Source: an uncultured Chitinophaga sp. (GTDB lineage Bacteria; Bacteroidota; Bacteroidia; Chitinophagales; Chitinophagaceae). Taken from it: a DNA stretch of 64,000 bases. Below are positions 41,253 through 49,506 of the stretch, in pieces. Positions within the stretch are counted from its first letter, which is position 1; the number at the start of each line of letters is the position of its first letter. The notes under the pieces were generated by a model. The model ran no database searches. It was given only the letters and a program-made list of their open reading frames with translations, and had not been told where the DNA came from. The DNA is taken from assembly GCF_946479755.1 (NCBI RefSeq), contig NZ_CAMLHC010000011.1:1-64000 (forward strand), written 5' to 3'. The translations under genes and the position numbers were made by a program.

Positions 41253-42860
41253 ATGAAAAAATTGCTATGTGATTGTCATAGCTGGAATGTTTGCAGGGAT
41301 TCTTTTTACAGCAGTTTATCGACCCGTCCGTATCTTTCCTGGAAAACCTTGTTAGTTGTTTTATTCTTCCTGTGGAGTAAAACAGGGCAAGCTCAGGATA
41401 TCAGCCTGAGAAATCCTTCGCTGGAAGGGGTGCCGGGACAGGGAAAGGTTCCTCCTTCCTGGATTACTGCCATGAATACACCTGATATTCAGCCCGGAAT
41501 TTTTGACGTTACCTTACCCGCATCTGACAGAAACACCTACATCGGTTTGCACAGCGGACCTTTGTGGCCGGAAGCCATTGCCCAGGAAATATCCCTCAAA
41601 GGAGGCCGCAGTTATACGGTCTCCATGGACCTTGCTTTCACCTCTTTTTATGCATACAAGGCCTGTTACGGAAATATAGCCATTTATGGCGGGAATGCTC
41701 CGGGAGATTCTGCCGAATTGCTGTGGCGTTCGGGCCCGTTTACGCATACCGACTGGAAACGATATACGGCGGTATTTAATCCGTCAAAGGATTACAAATA
41801 CATTTCGTTCTGGGCCGATGCTGCTATCCCCTGTGATAAAAGCGCGTACGGGTCTGTTGTACTGATAGACAACCTGTCTGCCTTCATCCGGGAAGTCCCG
41901 CAGGTGGTTATTTCCACCGTCCGTACCTGTAAGGGCGCCGCTACGGGTGAGGCTACTGTAAAACTGGTGAGCAGTTCCGTGGGAAACTGTACCTACAAAT
42001 GGGAGCCGGGCGGGCAAACCGGCAGCCATATTGAAGGCCTTGCCGCCGGCCGCTATGAGGTCACTGTTACGGCTTCTAACGGGACCAGCACCAAAGCGCA
42101 GGTCATGATTGAAGAAACTGACCTGAAAAATGAAGTGGTTACCCGGCCATCCCTTTGCCATGGCGACAATCAGAACGAGATCGTCTTAAACACCACCGGC
42201 GGGGTCCCTCCTTATCGCTATTATTTCAATGGTGCCCAGCATCCCAGCTATGCCGGCACATTTAAAGATTTACGTCCGGGGAACTATTCCGCGATCGTAA
42301 AAGATGACCATGGCTGTGAGGATAAGCTATCGTCCATACAACTAAAAGAACCTGAACCGCTGTTGATAACGGCCGTGAATGTAAAGTCCCTGAGCTGCAG
42401 TGACACAAGAGATGGCCGTATCACCCTGGAAATGTCAGGTGGTGTAGCGCCTTACTCATTCAGCCTGCAGACGGGTACCTGGCAAAACGAGCATGAATGG
42501 CGCCAACTGGATGCAGGGCGTTATTATTTCGAAATAAAGGATAAGAACGGATGTCACACCAACGGAAATGCGGAAGTACTACGAAACGACCGCCCCTGTG
42601 CGGTATATGTTCCCACCGCTTTCAGTCCTAATGGCGACGGGACGAATGACCTGTTCCGTGCAAAAGTAAACGATGACGTGTCTGCATTCAGGCTAACCGT
42701 TTACAACCGGTGGGGAGCCGTGGTATTTGACAGCACCAATCCCCAGGCCAGCTGGGACGGAGCACGTGAGCCAAACGGATCTTATGTGTGGGTGATCACC
42801 TATACCGATAGTAAAAACCAGGCGAGGAAACAAACAGGGCCACTGGTATTGGTAAGATAA
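41253..42860 (+). CDS. SprB-repeat protein with gliding-motility (CHU_C) C-terminal domain
   Basis: The 535-residue secreted protein has an unusually long signal region (hydrophobic core TLLVVLFFLWSKTGQAQ near residues 33-48). A beta-sandwich domain follows (about 50-210, with YTVSMDLAFTSFYAYKACYG). Next come three Cys-containing modules of about 75-80 residues resembling SprB repeats (TGGVPPYRYYFNG, LRPGNYSAIVKDDHGCEDKL, SGGVAPYSFSL). The C-terminus has VPTAFSPNGDGTNDLFR, YNRWGAVVFDS and WDGAREPNGSYVWVITY, the CHU_C/type B type IX secretion signal. It should be exported by T9SS to the cell surface or medium. Its place beside the polysaccharide locus suggests an adhesin or polymer-binding role. 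Confidence 0.9.
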   Translation: MKKLLCDCHSWNVCRDSFYSSLSTRPYLSWKTLLVVLFFLWSKTGQAQDISLRNPSLEGVPGQGKVPPSWITAMNTPDIQPGIFDVTLPASDRNTYIGLHSGPLWPEAIAQEISLKGGRSYTVSMDLAFTSFYAYKACYGNIAIYGGNAPGDSAELLWRSGPFTHTDWKRYTAVFNPSKDYKYISFWADAAIPCDKSAYGSVVLIDNLSAFIREVPQVVISTVRTCKGAATGEATVKLVSSSVGNCTYKWEPGGQTGSHIEGLAAGRYEVTVTASNGTSTKAQVMIEETDLKNEVVTRPSLCHGDNQNEIVLNTTGGVPPYRYYFNGAQHPSYAGTFKDLRPGNYSAIVKDDHGCEDKLSSIQLKEPEPLLITAVNVKSLSCSDTRDGRITLEMSGGVAPYSFSLQTGTWQNEHEWRQLDAGRYYFEIKDKNGCHTNGNAEVLRNDRPCAVYVPTAFSPNGDGTNDLFRAKVNDDVSAFRLTVYNRWGAVVFDSTNPQASWDGAREPNGSYVWVITYTDSKNQARKQTGPLVLVR

Positions 42861-42869
42861 CGGTTTCGC

Positions 42870-43610
42870 CTATAGGGTACGGTTCTTAAACGGATATTTC
42901 TCCAGCATATTCCGAAGCTTTTTATTCTTGCTGATCTGTGTAATGGCATGAAGATGCTTTTCATGGTGCAGGTCCGTGCCGATATAATCAATCATGTTAA
43001 GGGCTATCAGTTTTTCAGCGGCCTGTTGAATATGTTTTCCGTAGTATCCTGCCAGGGAAAGCAGGTTGACCTGAAAAAGGCAGCCCCATTGTTTGAACCG
43101 GTGGTAGCTGTCGAAATCGTTGTGACAATAATTATAACGTTCCGGATGTGCCAGGAGGGGCAGGTATCCCTGTGCTTCCAGCTCAAAGATCCAACGGTGC
43201 ATCTGGGGCGGTGCGGACATAAACGAGATTTCCACCAGCACCAGTTTACCCGTCAGCGTTAATAAAGGCCGCTGCATCAGTTCTTCGAACTGTTCATCCA
43301 TAAAATACTCCGCTGCATGATGAAACGGAATCGACAGCCCTTTCGCAGCCAGTGCTGCAGCTACCTCGCGGTAGGGGCCTGCCATCGTTTGTACGGAGTT
43401 GGGGTACCTGTCCATCATCACATGCGGAGTAGTGATGATTTTCCTGATTCCCATGTTATGCAGCTGTTCTATAAAACGCACGGAAGTATCGGTGTCGGGG
43501 ACACCATCGTCAATACCGGGCAACAGATGTGAATGGATATCTGTTTCCATGAATGAAAGCAGCTGAGCAAGCTGCTCGTTTTCCTTGGTTTTGTTGCGGA
43601 ATAAAAACAT
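42870..43610 (-). CDS. CpsB/CapC-type protein-tyrosine phosphatase (PHP family)
   Basis: The 246-residue enzyme has the PHP metal-binding motifs DIHSHLLPGIDDG near residue 24, ITTPHVMMDRYPN, AEYFMDEQF, LAHPERYNY and GTDLHHEKHL, which together hold three metal ions. CpsB enzymes dephosphorylate the tyrosine cluster of Wzc/CpsD-type kinases. The target here is very likely the Tyr-Gly tail of the kinase encoded at 22210-24597. The gene converges on the CHU_C gene with only 9 bases between stops, so it is transcribed separately from the polysaccharide operon and may be regulated independently. Confidence 0.93.
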   Translation of the reverse strand: MFLFRNKTKENEQLAQLLSFMETDIHSHLLPGIDDGVPDTDTSVRFIEQLHNMGIRKIITTPHVMMDRYPNSVQTMAGPYREVAAALAAKGLSIPFHHAAEYFMDEQFEELMQRPLLTLTGKLVLVEISFMSAPPQMHRWIFELEAQGYLPLLAHPERYNYCHNDFDSYHRFKQWGCLFQVNLLSLAGYYGKHIQQAAEKLIALNMIDYIGTDLHHEKHLHAITQISKNKKLRNMLEKYPFKNRTL

Positions 43611-43652
43611 AATAGGTTTCCTCTAAAGAATATGGCAAAAAAAATCACAAAA

Positions 43653-44126
43653 CTATATCATAATCAATGCCACAATTTCTTCCAGAAATTGTTGGTCTGT
43701 TTCATCAAAAGAGGAAAGTTGTTCACTGTCCACATCCAGCACACCTGCTACTTCACCTGCTTTCATTATAGGAACTACGATTTCAGACCTGGAAAGGCTG
43801 CTGCACGCAATATGCCCGGGGAAGGCCTCCACATCCGGTACAATAAGCGTGGCTCCCTGTGCCCAGCTGGTGCCACAAACACCGCGTCCCTTACGGATAC
43901 GGGTACAGGCTACGGGCCCCTGAAAAGGCCCCAGCACCAGTTCTTCTCCTTTTACCAGGTAAAATCCCACCCAAAACCAGCCGAATTGTTCTTTCAATGC
44001 CGCCGCCACATTGGCCAGGTTGGCCACCAGGTCCGGCTCTCCTTCCAGTAATCCTTTTATCTGCGGAATGAGCGACCGGTATTGTGCGGCTTTATCTCCC
44101 CGGATGATCTGTAAGTCTTCTGCCAT
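43653..44126 (-). CDS. msrC: Free methionine-(R)-sulfoxide reductase (fRMsr), GAF domain
   Basis: This is a single GAF domain of 157 residues starting MAEDLQIIRG. The three redox cysteines of fRMsr are present as Cys74, Cys84 and Cys108, in GPVACTRIRKGRGVCG and GHIACSSLSRSEIVVP. Their spacing (10 and 24) matches E. coli MsrC. FGWFWVGFYLV and LGPFQGP are also family hallmarks. The enzyme reduces free Met-(R)-SO in the cytoplasm using thioredoxin. The frame continues upstream to 44252, but that extension lacks homology, and a promoter-like box at 44139-44146 supports the 44126 start. It lies 42 bases upstream of, and in the same direction as, nothing closely related; the phosphatase gene starts separately. 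Confidence 0.93.
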   Translation of the reverse strand: MAEDLQIIRGDKAAQYRSLIPQIKGLLEGEPDLVANLANVAAALKEQFGWFWVGFYLVKGEELVLGPFQGPVACTRIRKGRGVCGTSWAQGATLIVPDVEAFPGHIACSSLSRSEIVVPIMKAGEVAGVLDVDSEQLSSFDETDQQFLEEIVALIMI

Positions 44127-44138
44127 TTGTTTTTTTGG

Positions 44139-44146
44139 TAAAGATA
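44139..44146 (-). promoter_or_regulatory. Promoter-like -7 box for msrC
   Basis: On the minus strand this reads TATCTTTA, one mismatch from TAnnTTTG. It lies 12 bases before the ATG at 44126. The rest of 44147-44391 holds nothing recognisable except a tandem CCGGGCGCA. Confidence 0.35.
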
Positions 44147-44391
44147 AGGGAATCCGGCACAACGACGTGGCCGGTACAGGCGTCGTCTGCCTGGCCGTTT
44201 CCTTTGTCACTTTTATGTCTGTTGATGACCGGGCGCACGCCGGGCGCATCACTGCTTTGCGGCTGTATACGTGTAATTTTTTTTCACTTTTCCCGTTATT
44301 ATTGTATATTTATTTCAAGTAACCATTAAGGAAAACAGGGCTCATTATCAGTAATTCGCGATCATTTCAGACAGCTAACAGCTTTATTAAA

Positions 44392-44399
44392 TATCTTTG
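44392..44399 (+). promoter_or_regulatory. Promoter -7 box for idi
   Basis: TATCTTTG is an exact TAnnTTTG match ending 7 bases before the ATG, so the mRNA leader would be only about 3-4 bases. Confidence 0.55.
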
Positions 44400-44406
44400 C
44401 TACACT

Positions 44407-44946
44407 ATGAATCAACCTGAAGTAATACTAGTGACTGAATCCGACGAAGCTATTGGTACCATGGAAAAAATGGAGGCGCATCGCAGGGGCCTGTTGCACC
44501 GCGCATTTTCCGTATTTATTTTAAATGATGCCGGAGATATTTTGTTACAACAAAGGGCACTGGGGAAATATCATTCTCCCGGCCTGTGGACCAACGCCTG
44601 CTGCAGCCATCCGCTTCCCGGCGAAACCACGCCGGAAGCCGCTCACCGCCGGCTGATGGAAGAAATGGGTTTCGACTGCCCGCTGGAGGAGATTTTTTCT
44701 TTTACTTACAGAACAGCTTTCGACAACGGCCTTATCGAGCACGAATTTGATCATGTGCTGATAGGTACTCACAACGGTGCGATTCACCCCGACAGCACAG
44801 AAGTAAATGACTACAGGTATATGTCTGCCAATCAGATCCTGGAACTGATGGAGCAGGAACCGGCCCGCTTCACCAGCTGGTTCCATCTCGCATTACCGAG
44901 GGTGCTAAAACATCTGAATATGTCTGTCACCACTGCAGGTATGTAG
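44407..44946 (+). CDS. idi: Isopentenyl-diphosphate delta-isomerase, type I
   Basis: The 179-residue Nudix-fold enzyme interconverts isopentenyl and dimethylallyl diphosphate in the cytoplasm. It shows GLLHRAFSVFILNDAGDILLQQRA, the catalytic cysteine region WTNACCSHP (Cys65-Cys66), the Nudix-like AAHRRLMEEMGFDC and the catalytic acidic pair in IEHEFDHVL (Glu111, Glu113). Length agrees with E. coli Idi. It balances the two C5 building blocks for isoprenoid synthesis. A terpene synthase gene lies 171 bases downstream on the same strand, suggesting it helps supply precursors to that product as well as to quinones and undecaprenol. Confidence 0.95.
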   Translation: MNQPEVILVTESDEAIGTMEKMEAHRRGLLHRAFSVFILNDAGDILLQQRALGKYHSPGLWTNACCSHPLPGETTPEAAHRRLMEEMGFDCPLEEIFSFTYRTAFDNGLIEHEFDHVLIGTHNGAIHPDSTEVNDYRYMSANQILELMEQEPARFTSWFHLALPRVLKHLNMSVTTAGM

Positions 44947-45117
44947 CCACCCTGTACTTTTTTGTTACATCTCATTTGCTGTTAACCGAAGCAAGCCAAC
45001 TTTTACTGTGCCAACAGGTATGGTGGGCTGTTAATATGCCTGCCCGCCGCCGTTTACCCTGGTTTTACCTATGCCATTTCATAACCCTTAATAGTTAACT
45101 GCTAAATCCTCAGACAC

Positions 45118-46092
45118 ATGACAACGATCCAGTTTCCCCGGATCCAGTATCCGTTTCCTTCCCGTTTGAATTCCCATGTGGCAGCAGCCCAGCAACACGT
45201 TGAAGACTGGGTGCATCATCATGGTTTACTGTCCACCGACAAGGCGAGGGCCCGTTTTGCCAAAGCCCGTTTCGCCTGGCTGGCAGCCCGCGCCTTCCCG
45301 GACGCAGGACTGCATGAGCTCTGTATCATTGCCGACTTCAACACCTGGTTGTTTATCCTCGATGATCAGTGCGATGAGGCGGAAGCCGGTAAAAAATCCG
45401 GTTTCCTGCACAGTGTCATGACAGGTTTTATGGACATCTTCCGCCATCCGGATCCCCGCACGCCGGCCAACAATGCGCCGCTGCCGGCCGCGCTCATCAG
45501 CATCTGGGAAAGGATGAAAGCCATCAGCACACCGGCATGGCAGGAACGTTTTATCCGCAGCATGGAAGACTATTTTAATTCCTGCCTCTGGGAAGCGCAG
45601 AACCGCGAAAATCGTATAGTCCCCACCGTGGCCGACTATGTACGCATGCGCCCCTACACCGGAGCCCTCCTCGCCGATGTGGAGGCCATAGACATCATCG
45701 AGAAAATATACCTGCCGGCGGAAACACGGCAGAATGCACTGCTCAAACGTATGGTACAGGCCTGTAACAACATCGTATGCTGGTCCAACGACCTGTTTTC
45801 TTTTCCGAAAGAACACCAGGCCGGCGACGTGCATAACCTGGTGCTCGTGCTGCAGCATGAACACCAGTGCAGCCTCCAGGAGGCGGTCGATGAAGCCGCC
45901 CGGATGCACAACGAGGAAGTGGCCATTTTTGTAGTGCTGGAAAAACTGCTGCCCCTCACGGGCAACGAGAAAGATTATGAACTGCTGCGCTATGTGGCCG
46001 TACTGCGCTCCTGGATCACCGGCAACTTTGAGTGGAGCATGCACGATACCGGACGCTATAGCGCCATGATGAAAGAATATGTCAACAGTTGA
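45118..46092 (+). CDS. Class I terpene synthase (probably sesquiterpene cyclase)
   Basis: The 324-residue alpha-helical protein bears both metal-binding motifs of class I cyclases: the Asp-rich DDQCDE (Asp82-Glu87) and the NSE triad NDLFSFPKE (Asn224, Ser228, Glu232). The C-terminal Arg-Tyr pair (Arg313-Tyr314, GRYS), which binds diphosphate, is also there. WSND and [12 protein letters not shown] fit the bacterial terpene synthase family. Size suits a mono- or sesquiterpene enzyme; the substrate is probably farnesyl diphosphate, but this is inferred. No prenyltransferase or P450 gene is adjacent; idi is the only related neighbour. The product cannot be predicted from sequence. Confidence 0.93.
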   Translation: MTTIQFPRIQYPFPSRLNSHVAAAQQHVEDWVHHHGLLSTDKARARFAKARFAWLAARAFPDAGLHELCIIADFNTWLFILDDQCDEAEAGKKSGFLHSVMTGFMDIFRHPDPRTPANNAPLPAALISIWERMKAISTPAWQERFIRSMEDYFNSCLWEAQNRENRIVPTVADYVRMRPYTGALLADVEAIDIIEKIYLPAETRQNALLKRMVQACNNIVCWSNDLFSFPKEHQAGDVHNLVLVLQHEHQCSLQEAVDEAARMHNEEVAIFVVLEKLLPLTGNEKDYELLRYVAVLRSWITGNFEWSMHDTGRYSAMMKEYVNS

Positions 46093-46117
46093 GATAAAAA
46101 TATTGAACCGGCAGGCG

Positions 46118-46139
46118 GCCCCGGGCTTCAGCCCGGGGT
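46118..46139. terminator. GC-rich hairpin between converging genes
   Basis: GCCCCGGGCT pairs with AGCCCGGGGT around a 2-base loop, just after the terpene synthase gene. The stop codon of the convergent DUF2157 gene lies in its centre. TCCCTTTT follows on the plus strand. Confidence 0.6.
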
Positions 46140-47171
46140 CCCTTTTCGTTTATTGATGTATTTCTCCAGCCGCTTGCCCAACCACCAGAAGGATATGGCA
46201 AGGATAGAAAAAAACAGGCCCTTGTTGGTCCGGTCCCAGAGATATTCGAAATAACGGGTATACAGGTCCAGCAGCAGGAATATAACGCCGAGGTCACGCA
46301 ACAGGTCGTCTTTTGTACGGATGCCCAGCAGCAGGGTAAGGATACACTGTACACTGAACACCACCACCCACCACAACAGGTGTACCTGGCGCAGGGCCTG
46401 CCATTCCTGCCAGGTGCCGCAATTCCCGAAAACAGAGATCAGCCAGCCGGACAACAAAAACAACAGCCAGCCGCCGCCCCAGGTGATTTCTTTGGCCGGC
46501 AGAAATATGGCGGACCGCTTCATCAGCCATCCGGCGCCTATGATCACGGCCGCCAGCAACGCCATGCGGCAGGGGAGATTCATGCCCAGGAAATAAGGAC
46601 CGTCGCCGGTGAGATAATAGGTCAGCTTCACGTAGGCAGGTATCAGGCAGAGCAGCGTGGCGATCCACAGCAACCGGGAATGCAGCGTCAGCGCCACGGT
46701 AGCATATACCACCGTGGCCAGCAGCCAGAAAACCCCGTAGTTGCCGCCCAGGTACCCCATGCTCTTGCCCAGGTATACAACGGTAACGCCTGTACTCAAT
46801 ATCGGTAACAGCCAGAATAATTCACGGTTGAAAGAAAAGGCGGGCTGATGCCGGTTGCGGCGCCACCCCTGGTAACAAAGAAACGCTGTCAGCCCCGCAA
46901 ACAGGAAGGCGATCACGCCGTCGGTCAGCGAGAACTTCTTCCGCAGCACCTCGATCCACTTCTCATCCAGCACCAACGACCCGAACGCCATCAGGGCGCA
47001 GGAGATGGCAGCAATAAAAATGTACAGGGTGATCGTCTGCCAGTCGTTGCTGCGGACGGAATAGCTCTTCTGCAGCGCTTCCGCCTGCGTGTCCGTGATC
47101 AGCTGGTCTTGCTGCCACTGCCGGATCACCCGGTGCAAAAACTGTCCGTCTCTTTTGTCTACTTCCATCAT
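46128..47171 (-). CDS. DUF2157 membrane protein
   Basis: The 347-residue protein begins with a soluble segment (HRVIRQWQQDQLITDTQAEAL) that matches the start of DUF2157 proteins, followed by about ten membrane helices, including LYIFIAAISCALMAFGSLVL and ILAISFWWLGKRLEKYI. DUF2157 has no established function. It is encoded 4 bases downstream of the TMEM175-type gene, so the two are one operon and may work together in the inner membrane. The C-terminus is short and basic. The first two codons are both ATG. Confidence 0.85.
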   Translation of the reverse strand: MMEVDKRDGQFLHRVIRQWQQDQLITDTQAEALQKSYSVRSNDWQTITLYIFIAAISCALMAFGSLVLDEKWIEVLRKKFSLTDGVIAFLFAGLTAFLCYQGWRRNRHQPAFSFNRELFWLLPILSTGVTVVYLGKSMGYLGGNYGVFWLLATVVYATVALTLHSRLLWIATLLCLIPAYVKLTYYLTGDGPYFLGMNLPCRMALLAAVIIGAGWLMKRSAIFLPAKEITWGGGWLLFLLSGWLISVFGNCGTWQEWQALRQVHLLWWVVVFSVQCILTLLLGIRTKDDLLRDLGVIFLLLDLYTRYFEYLWDRTNKGLFFSILAISFWWLGKRLEKYINKRKGTPG

Positions 47172-47175
47172 AAGC

Positions 47176-47886
47176 TTAACTGGATTTATCGCCTATATGT
47201 ACCAGGCGCAGGGTGTTCCGTTTTTTGATCTTCAACCGGAAATGATTGAAGAAAATCAACAAAGGTATCAGGCAAAAGCTGATATTCTGGATAGTCGGGT
47301 TGTCAGGATAAATAAAATAAGCGAGGGCGATCGCGGTAAAGCCAAAAGTCATCGTCAGAAAACTGTATTTCAACCGCTGGTACAGCAGCTCTTTTTCCGT
47401 ATGCAGCCCCACCACCGCCAGCCCGGGTTTGCGCTGGAAAATATAATAGCTGATCCAGAACAGCCCCGCCAGGCAACCGGCAAGATTAAATAAATAGATG
47501 TACAACGGCAGCATGAAATGACTGCTCATATGCATCATCGATGCCGTGGAAAACGGGAAAGTGACAATAAAAAACAGGAAAAAGAGATTGCGGTGGATCA
47601 ACCCATCGTCATAATGCTGTAAAAAACGGCACAAATGCAGGTGCCATTTCCAGAAGGTCCCGATAAACATAAAACTCATCGCAAAGGTGAAAAACTCCAT
47701 CAGGAACGGATGTAACACCTGCCGGTAACCGCCTGCAGGCAAGTGGTCCGGCATATGTGGCAGCTTGATTTCGATGATCAGCAGGGTAATGGCAATGGCA
47801 AACACAGCATCGCTGAACAACACGGCCCTGTCCAGCTCAAATTCACGGTGAGGGGTTTTAGCTTCCTTGATAACTGACATAGACAT
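47176..47886 (-). CDS. TMEM175-family (DUF1211) potassium-channel-like protein
   Basis: The 236-residue protein has about six hydrophobic segments. The first helix carries the family signature: RAVLFSDAVFAIAITLLIIE contains the conserved Arg plus the FSD motif and the pore-lining Ile/Leu ring. Bacterial TMEM175 proteins have one such six-helix unit and assemble as tetramers that conduct K+ or related cations. The second half has YIYLFNLAGCLAGLFW and a basic C-terminus. Whether this member is a true channel is not proven. It is the first gene of a two-gene unit with the DUF2157 gene. An ATG two codons in (47880) is also possible. Confidence 0.88.
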   Translation of the reverse strand: MSMSVIKEAKTPHREFELDRAVLFSDAVFAIAITLLIIEIKLPHMPDHLPAGGYRQVLHPFLMEFFTFAMSFMFIGTFWKWHLHLCRFLQHYDDGLIHRNLFFLFFIVTFPFSTASMMHMSSHFMLPLYIYLFNLAGCLAGLFWISYYIFQRKPGLAVVGLHTEKELLYQRLKYSFLTMTFGFTAIALAYFIYPDNPTIQNISFCLIPLLIFFNHFRLKIKKRNTLRLVHIGDKSS

Positions 47887-47899
47887 ATAAAAACGTATG

Positions 47900-47923
47900 G
47901 CTTTTCGGCAATATACGAAAAGC
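47900..47923. repeat. Inverted repeat upstream of the TMEM175 gene
   Basis: GCTTTTCG (47900-47907) and CGAAAAGC (47916-47923) form a perfect 8-bp inverted repeat 14 bases before the start codon on the minus strand. It may be an operator or a 5' hairpin. Confidence 0.4.
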
Positions 47924-48123
47924 TAAAGAAAGCCGCTATCCACCGTTTTTTTAAACCCGGTAGTTTCGTATATTCGGGGAAGCAGCATCTCTTGTGCGAC
48001 CGCCTCCGGTCAGAATTATCTATGCGTCGCGGCTTTGTCATCCGCTGGTAGCTGTTTTGCAACCTTTTCTTTTTTCATTTGTTAGGTATTTATCAATCAT
48101 CATATACTTTCAATGTTATAAGT

Positions 48124-49467
48124 ATGCGTTGTACCCTTATATTGATTTCTACACTTTTTTTGTCAGGATTAAATACCACTTACGGGCAGATGGATACAAC
48201 CAGGGGAAACTACGCCTTTAACCTGGCCGATTGTATACAATACGGGATCGCGCATCATCACGATATGGTCAATGCCAACCTGGATGTGGATTTTTCAAGG
48301 GAACAGGTAAAGGAAGCAACCGCCAAGCTGTTGCCCCATGCGGACATCAATGCCAACTTCACCGACAATATGAAACTGGCTACCTCCCTGATCCCCGACA
48401 TCGCCAGCGGTAACTATGACCGGAAAATACCGGTGCAATTCGGTACCCGCTTCTCTTCCAATGCGACCGGGCAGGTAAACCAGACCATCTTTCAGAGCGA
48501 TTATTTTCTCGGACTGAAAGCCTCCCGCGTATACCGCGGACTGGCCACCAAAAACCTGACCCGCACAGAGATAGATACCAAAGTGGCCATCATCAAAGCC
48601 TACTATGCGGTACTCACCAACCAGGAAAATATCCGCCTGTCCAAATCCAATCTCGATCAGTTGCGTAAAACCCTCTCCGACACCAAAGCCCGCTACGATG
48701 CCGGCGTGTCCGAAAGGGTAGACGTGGACCGGATACAGGTGTCCTATAATAATGGTGTGACCCAGATCGAAAACCAGATCCGCGAACTCGTATATACGAT
48801 GCAGTTACTCAAGTTCCAGATGGGTATGCCACAGGAAAGTAACCTCGAACTCCGGGAAACCGTGCAGGACCTCAATGTGGAAGCGTTTTCCACCGATACG
48901 CTCAACTATAAGGTGGAAGACCGCGTGGAATACAGCATCCAGAATACCCAGATCGCCCTTAATGAACTGAACCTGAAAAGCAAAAAGATGGCCTATCTGC
49001 CCCAGCTGAACTTTTTCGTCAACTATGGGGTCAACTGGTTTTCCACTAAGTTCGGCGACCTGTACAAACAGGGGTTTGGCGCCTCTGCGCTGGGCCTCAA
49101 CTTGTCGTGGTCTATTTTCACCGGTACCGAAAGGCTCCACCAGATCAGGCAGCTGGGCATCACCCTGAAAAAATCACAAAATGATCTCGACTACCTGTCG
49201 CAGCAGATAAAACTGGAGGTGAAGAGCGCTAACACCTCCTACGAAAGCAACAGAGCCACGTTCGTTACGCAGAAGACGAATATGACACTAACGCAGGGCA
49301 TATACGACCGGATCGTGCTGAAGTTCGAGCAGGGCGTGGCTACCAGCCTGGACGTGATCTCGGCGGAAAGCCAGCTTACCCAGGCCCGCACGGACTACGT
49401 CAATGCCATGCTGGCCACCCTGATCAGTAAAACCGACCTGGACAAGGCCATGGGCAGAATCAAATAA
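48124..49467 (+). CDS. TolC-family outer-membrane efflux channel
   Basis: The 447-residue protein has a signal peptide (MRCTLILISTLFLSGLNTTYG, start at 48124) and the two OEP repeats of TolC-like proteins: NLADCIQYGIAHHHDMVNANLDV near the N-terminus, long coiled-coil helices (SNLDQLRKTLSDTKARYDAGVSERVDVDRIQVSYN) given here only by position, about residues 190-240, and QGVATSLDVISAESQLTQARTDYV at the end. It forms the outer-membrane tunnel for the RND pump encoded by the next two genes (39- and 22-base gaps). An earlier in-frame start at 48079 would mask the signal peptide. The upstream 237 bases contain only a small GACCG/CGGTC hairpin at 47998-48011. Confidence 0.94.
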   Translation: MRCTLILISTLFLSGLNTTYGQMDTTRGNYAFNLADCIQYGIAHHHDMVNANLDVDFSREQVKEATAKLLPHADINANFTDNMKLATSLIPDIASGNYDRKIPVQFGTRFSSNATGQVNQTIFQSDYFLGLKASRVYRGLATKNLTRTEIDTKVAIIKAYYAVLTNQENIRLSKSNLDQLRKTLSDTKARYDAGVSERVDVDRIQVSYNNGVTQIENQIRELVYTMQLLKFQMGMPQESNLELRETVQDLNVEAFSTDTLNYKVEDRVEYSIQNTQIALNELNLKSKKMAYLPQLNFFVNYGVNWFSTKFGDLYKQGFGASALGLNLSWSIFTGTERLHQIRQLGITLKKSQNDLDYLSQQIKLEVKSANTSYESNRATFVTQKTNMTLTQGIYDRIVLKFEQGVATSLDVISAESQLTQARTDYVNAMLATLISKTDLDKAMGRIK

Positions 49468-49506
49468 TATCACAGCAAATACAACATTTATTAATTTTTT
49501 CTCCAT

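Noticed and set aside
44228..44249. Tandem CCGGGCGCA repeat
   Set aside because: Only two 9-base copies; likely chance.
44127..44252. Longer N-terminus for the fRMsr protein
   Set aside because: The extension has no homology to GAF reductases, and the promoter-like box at 44139 lies within it.
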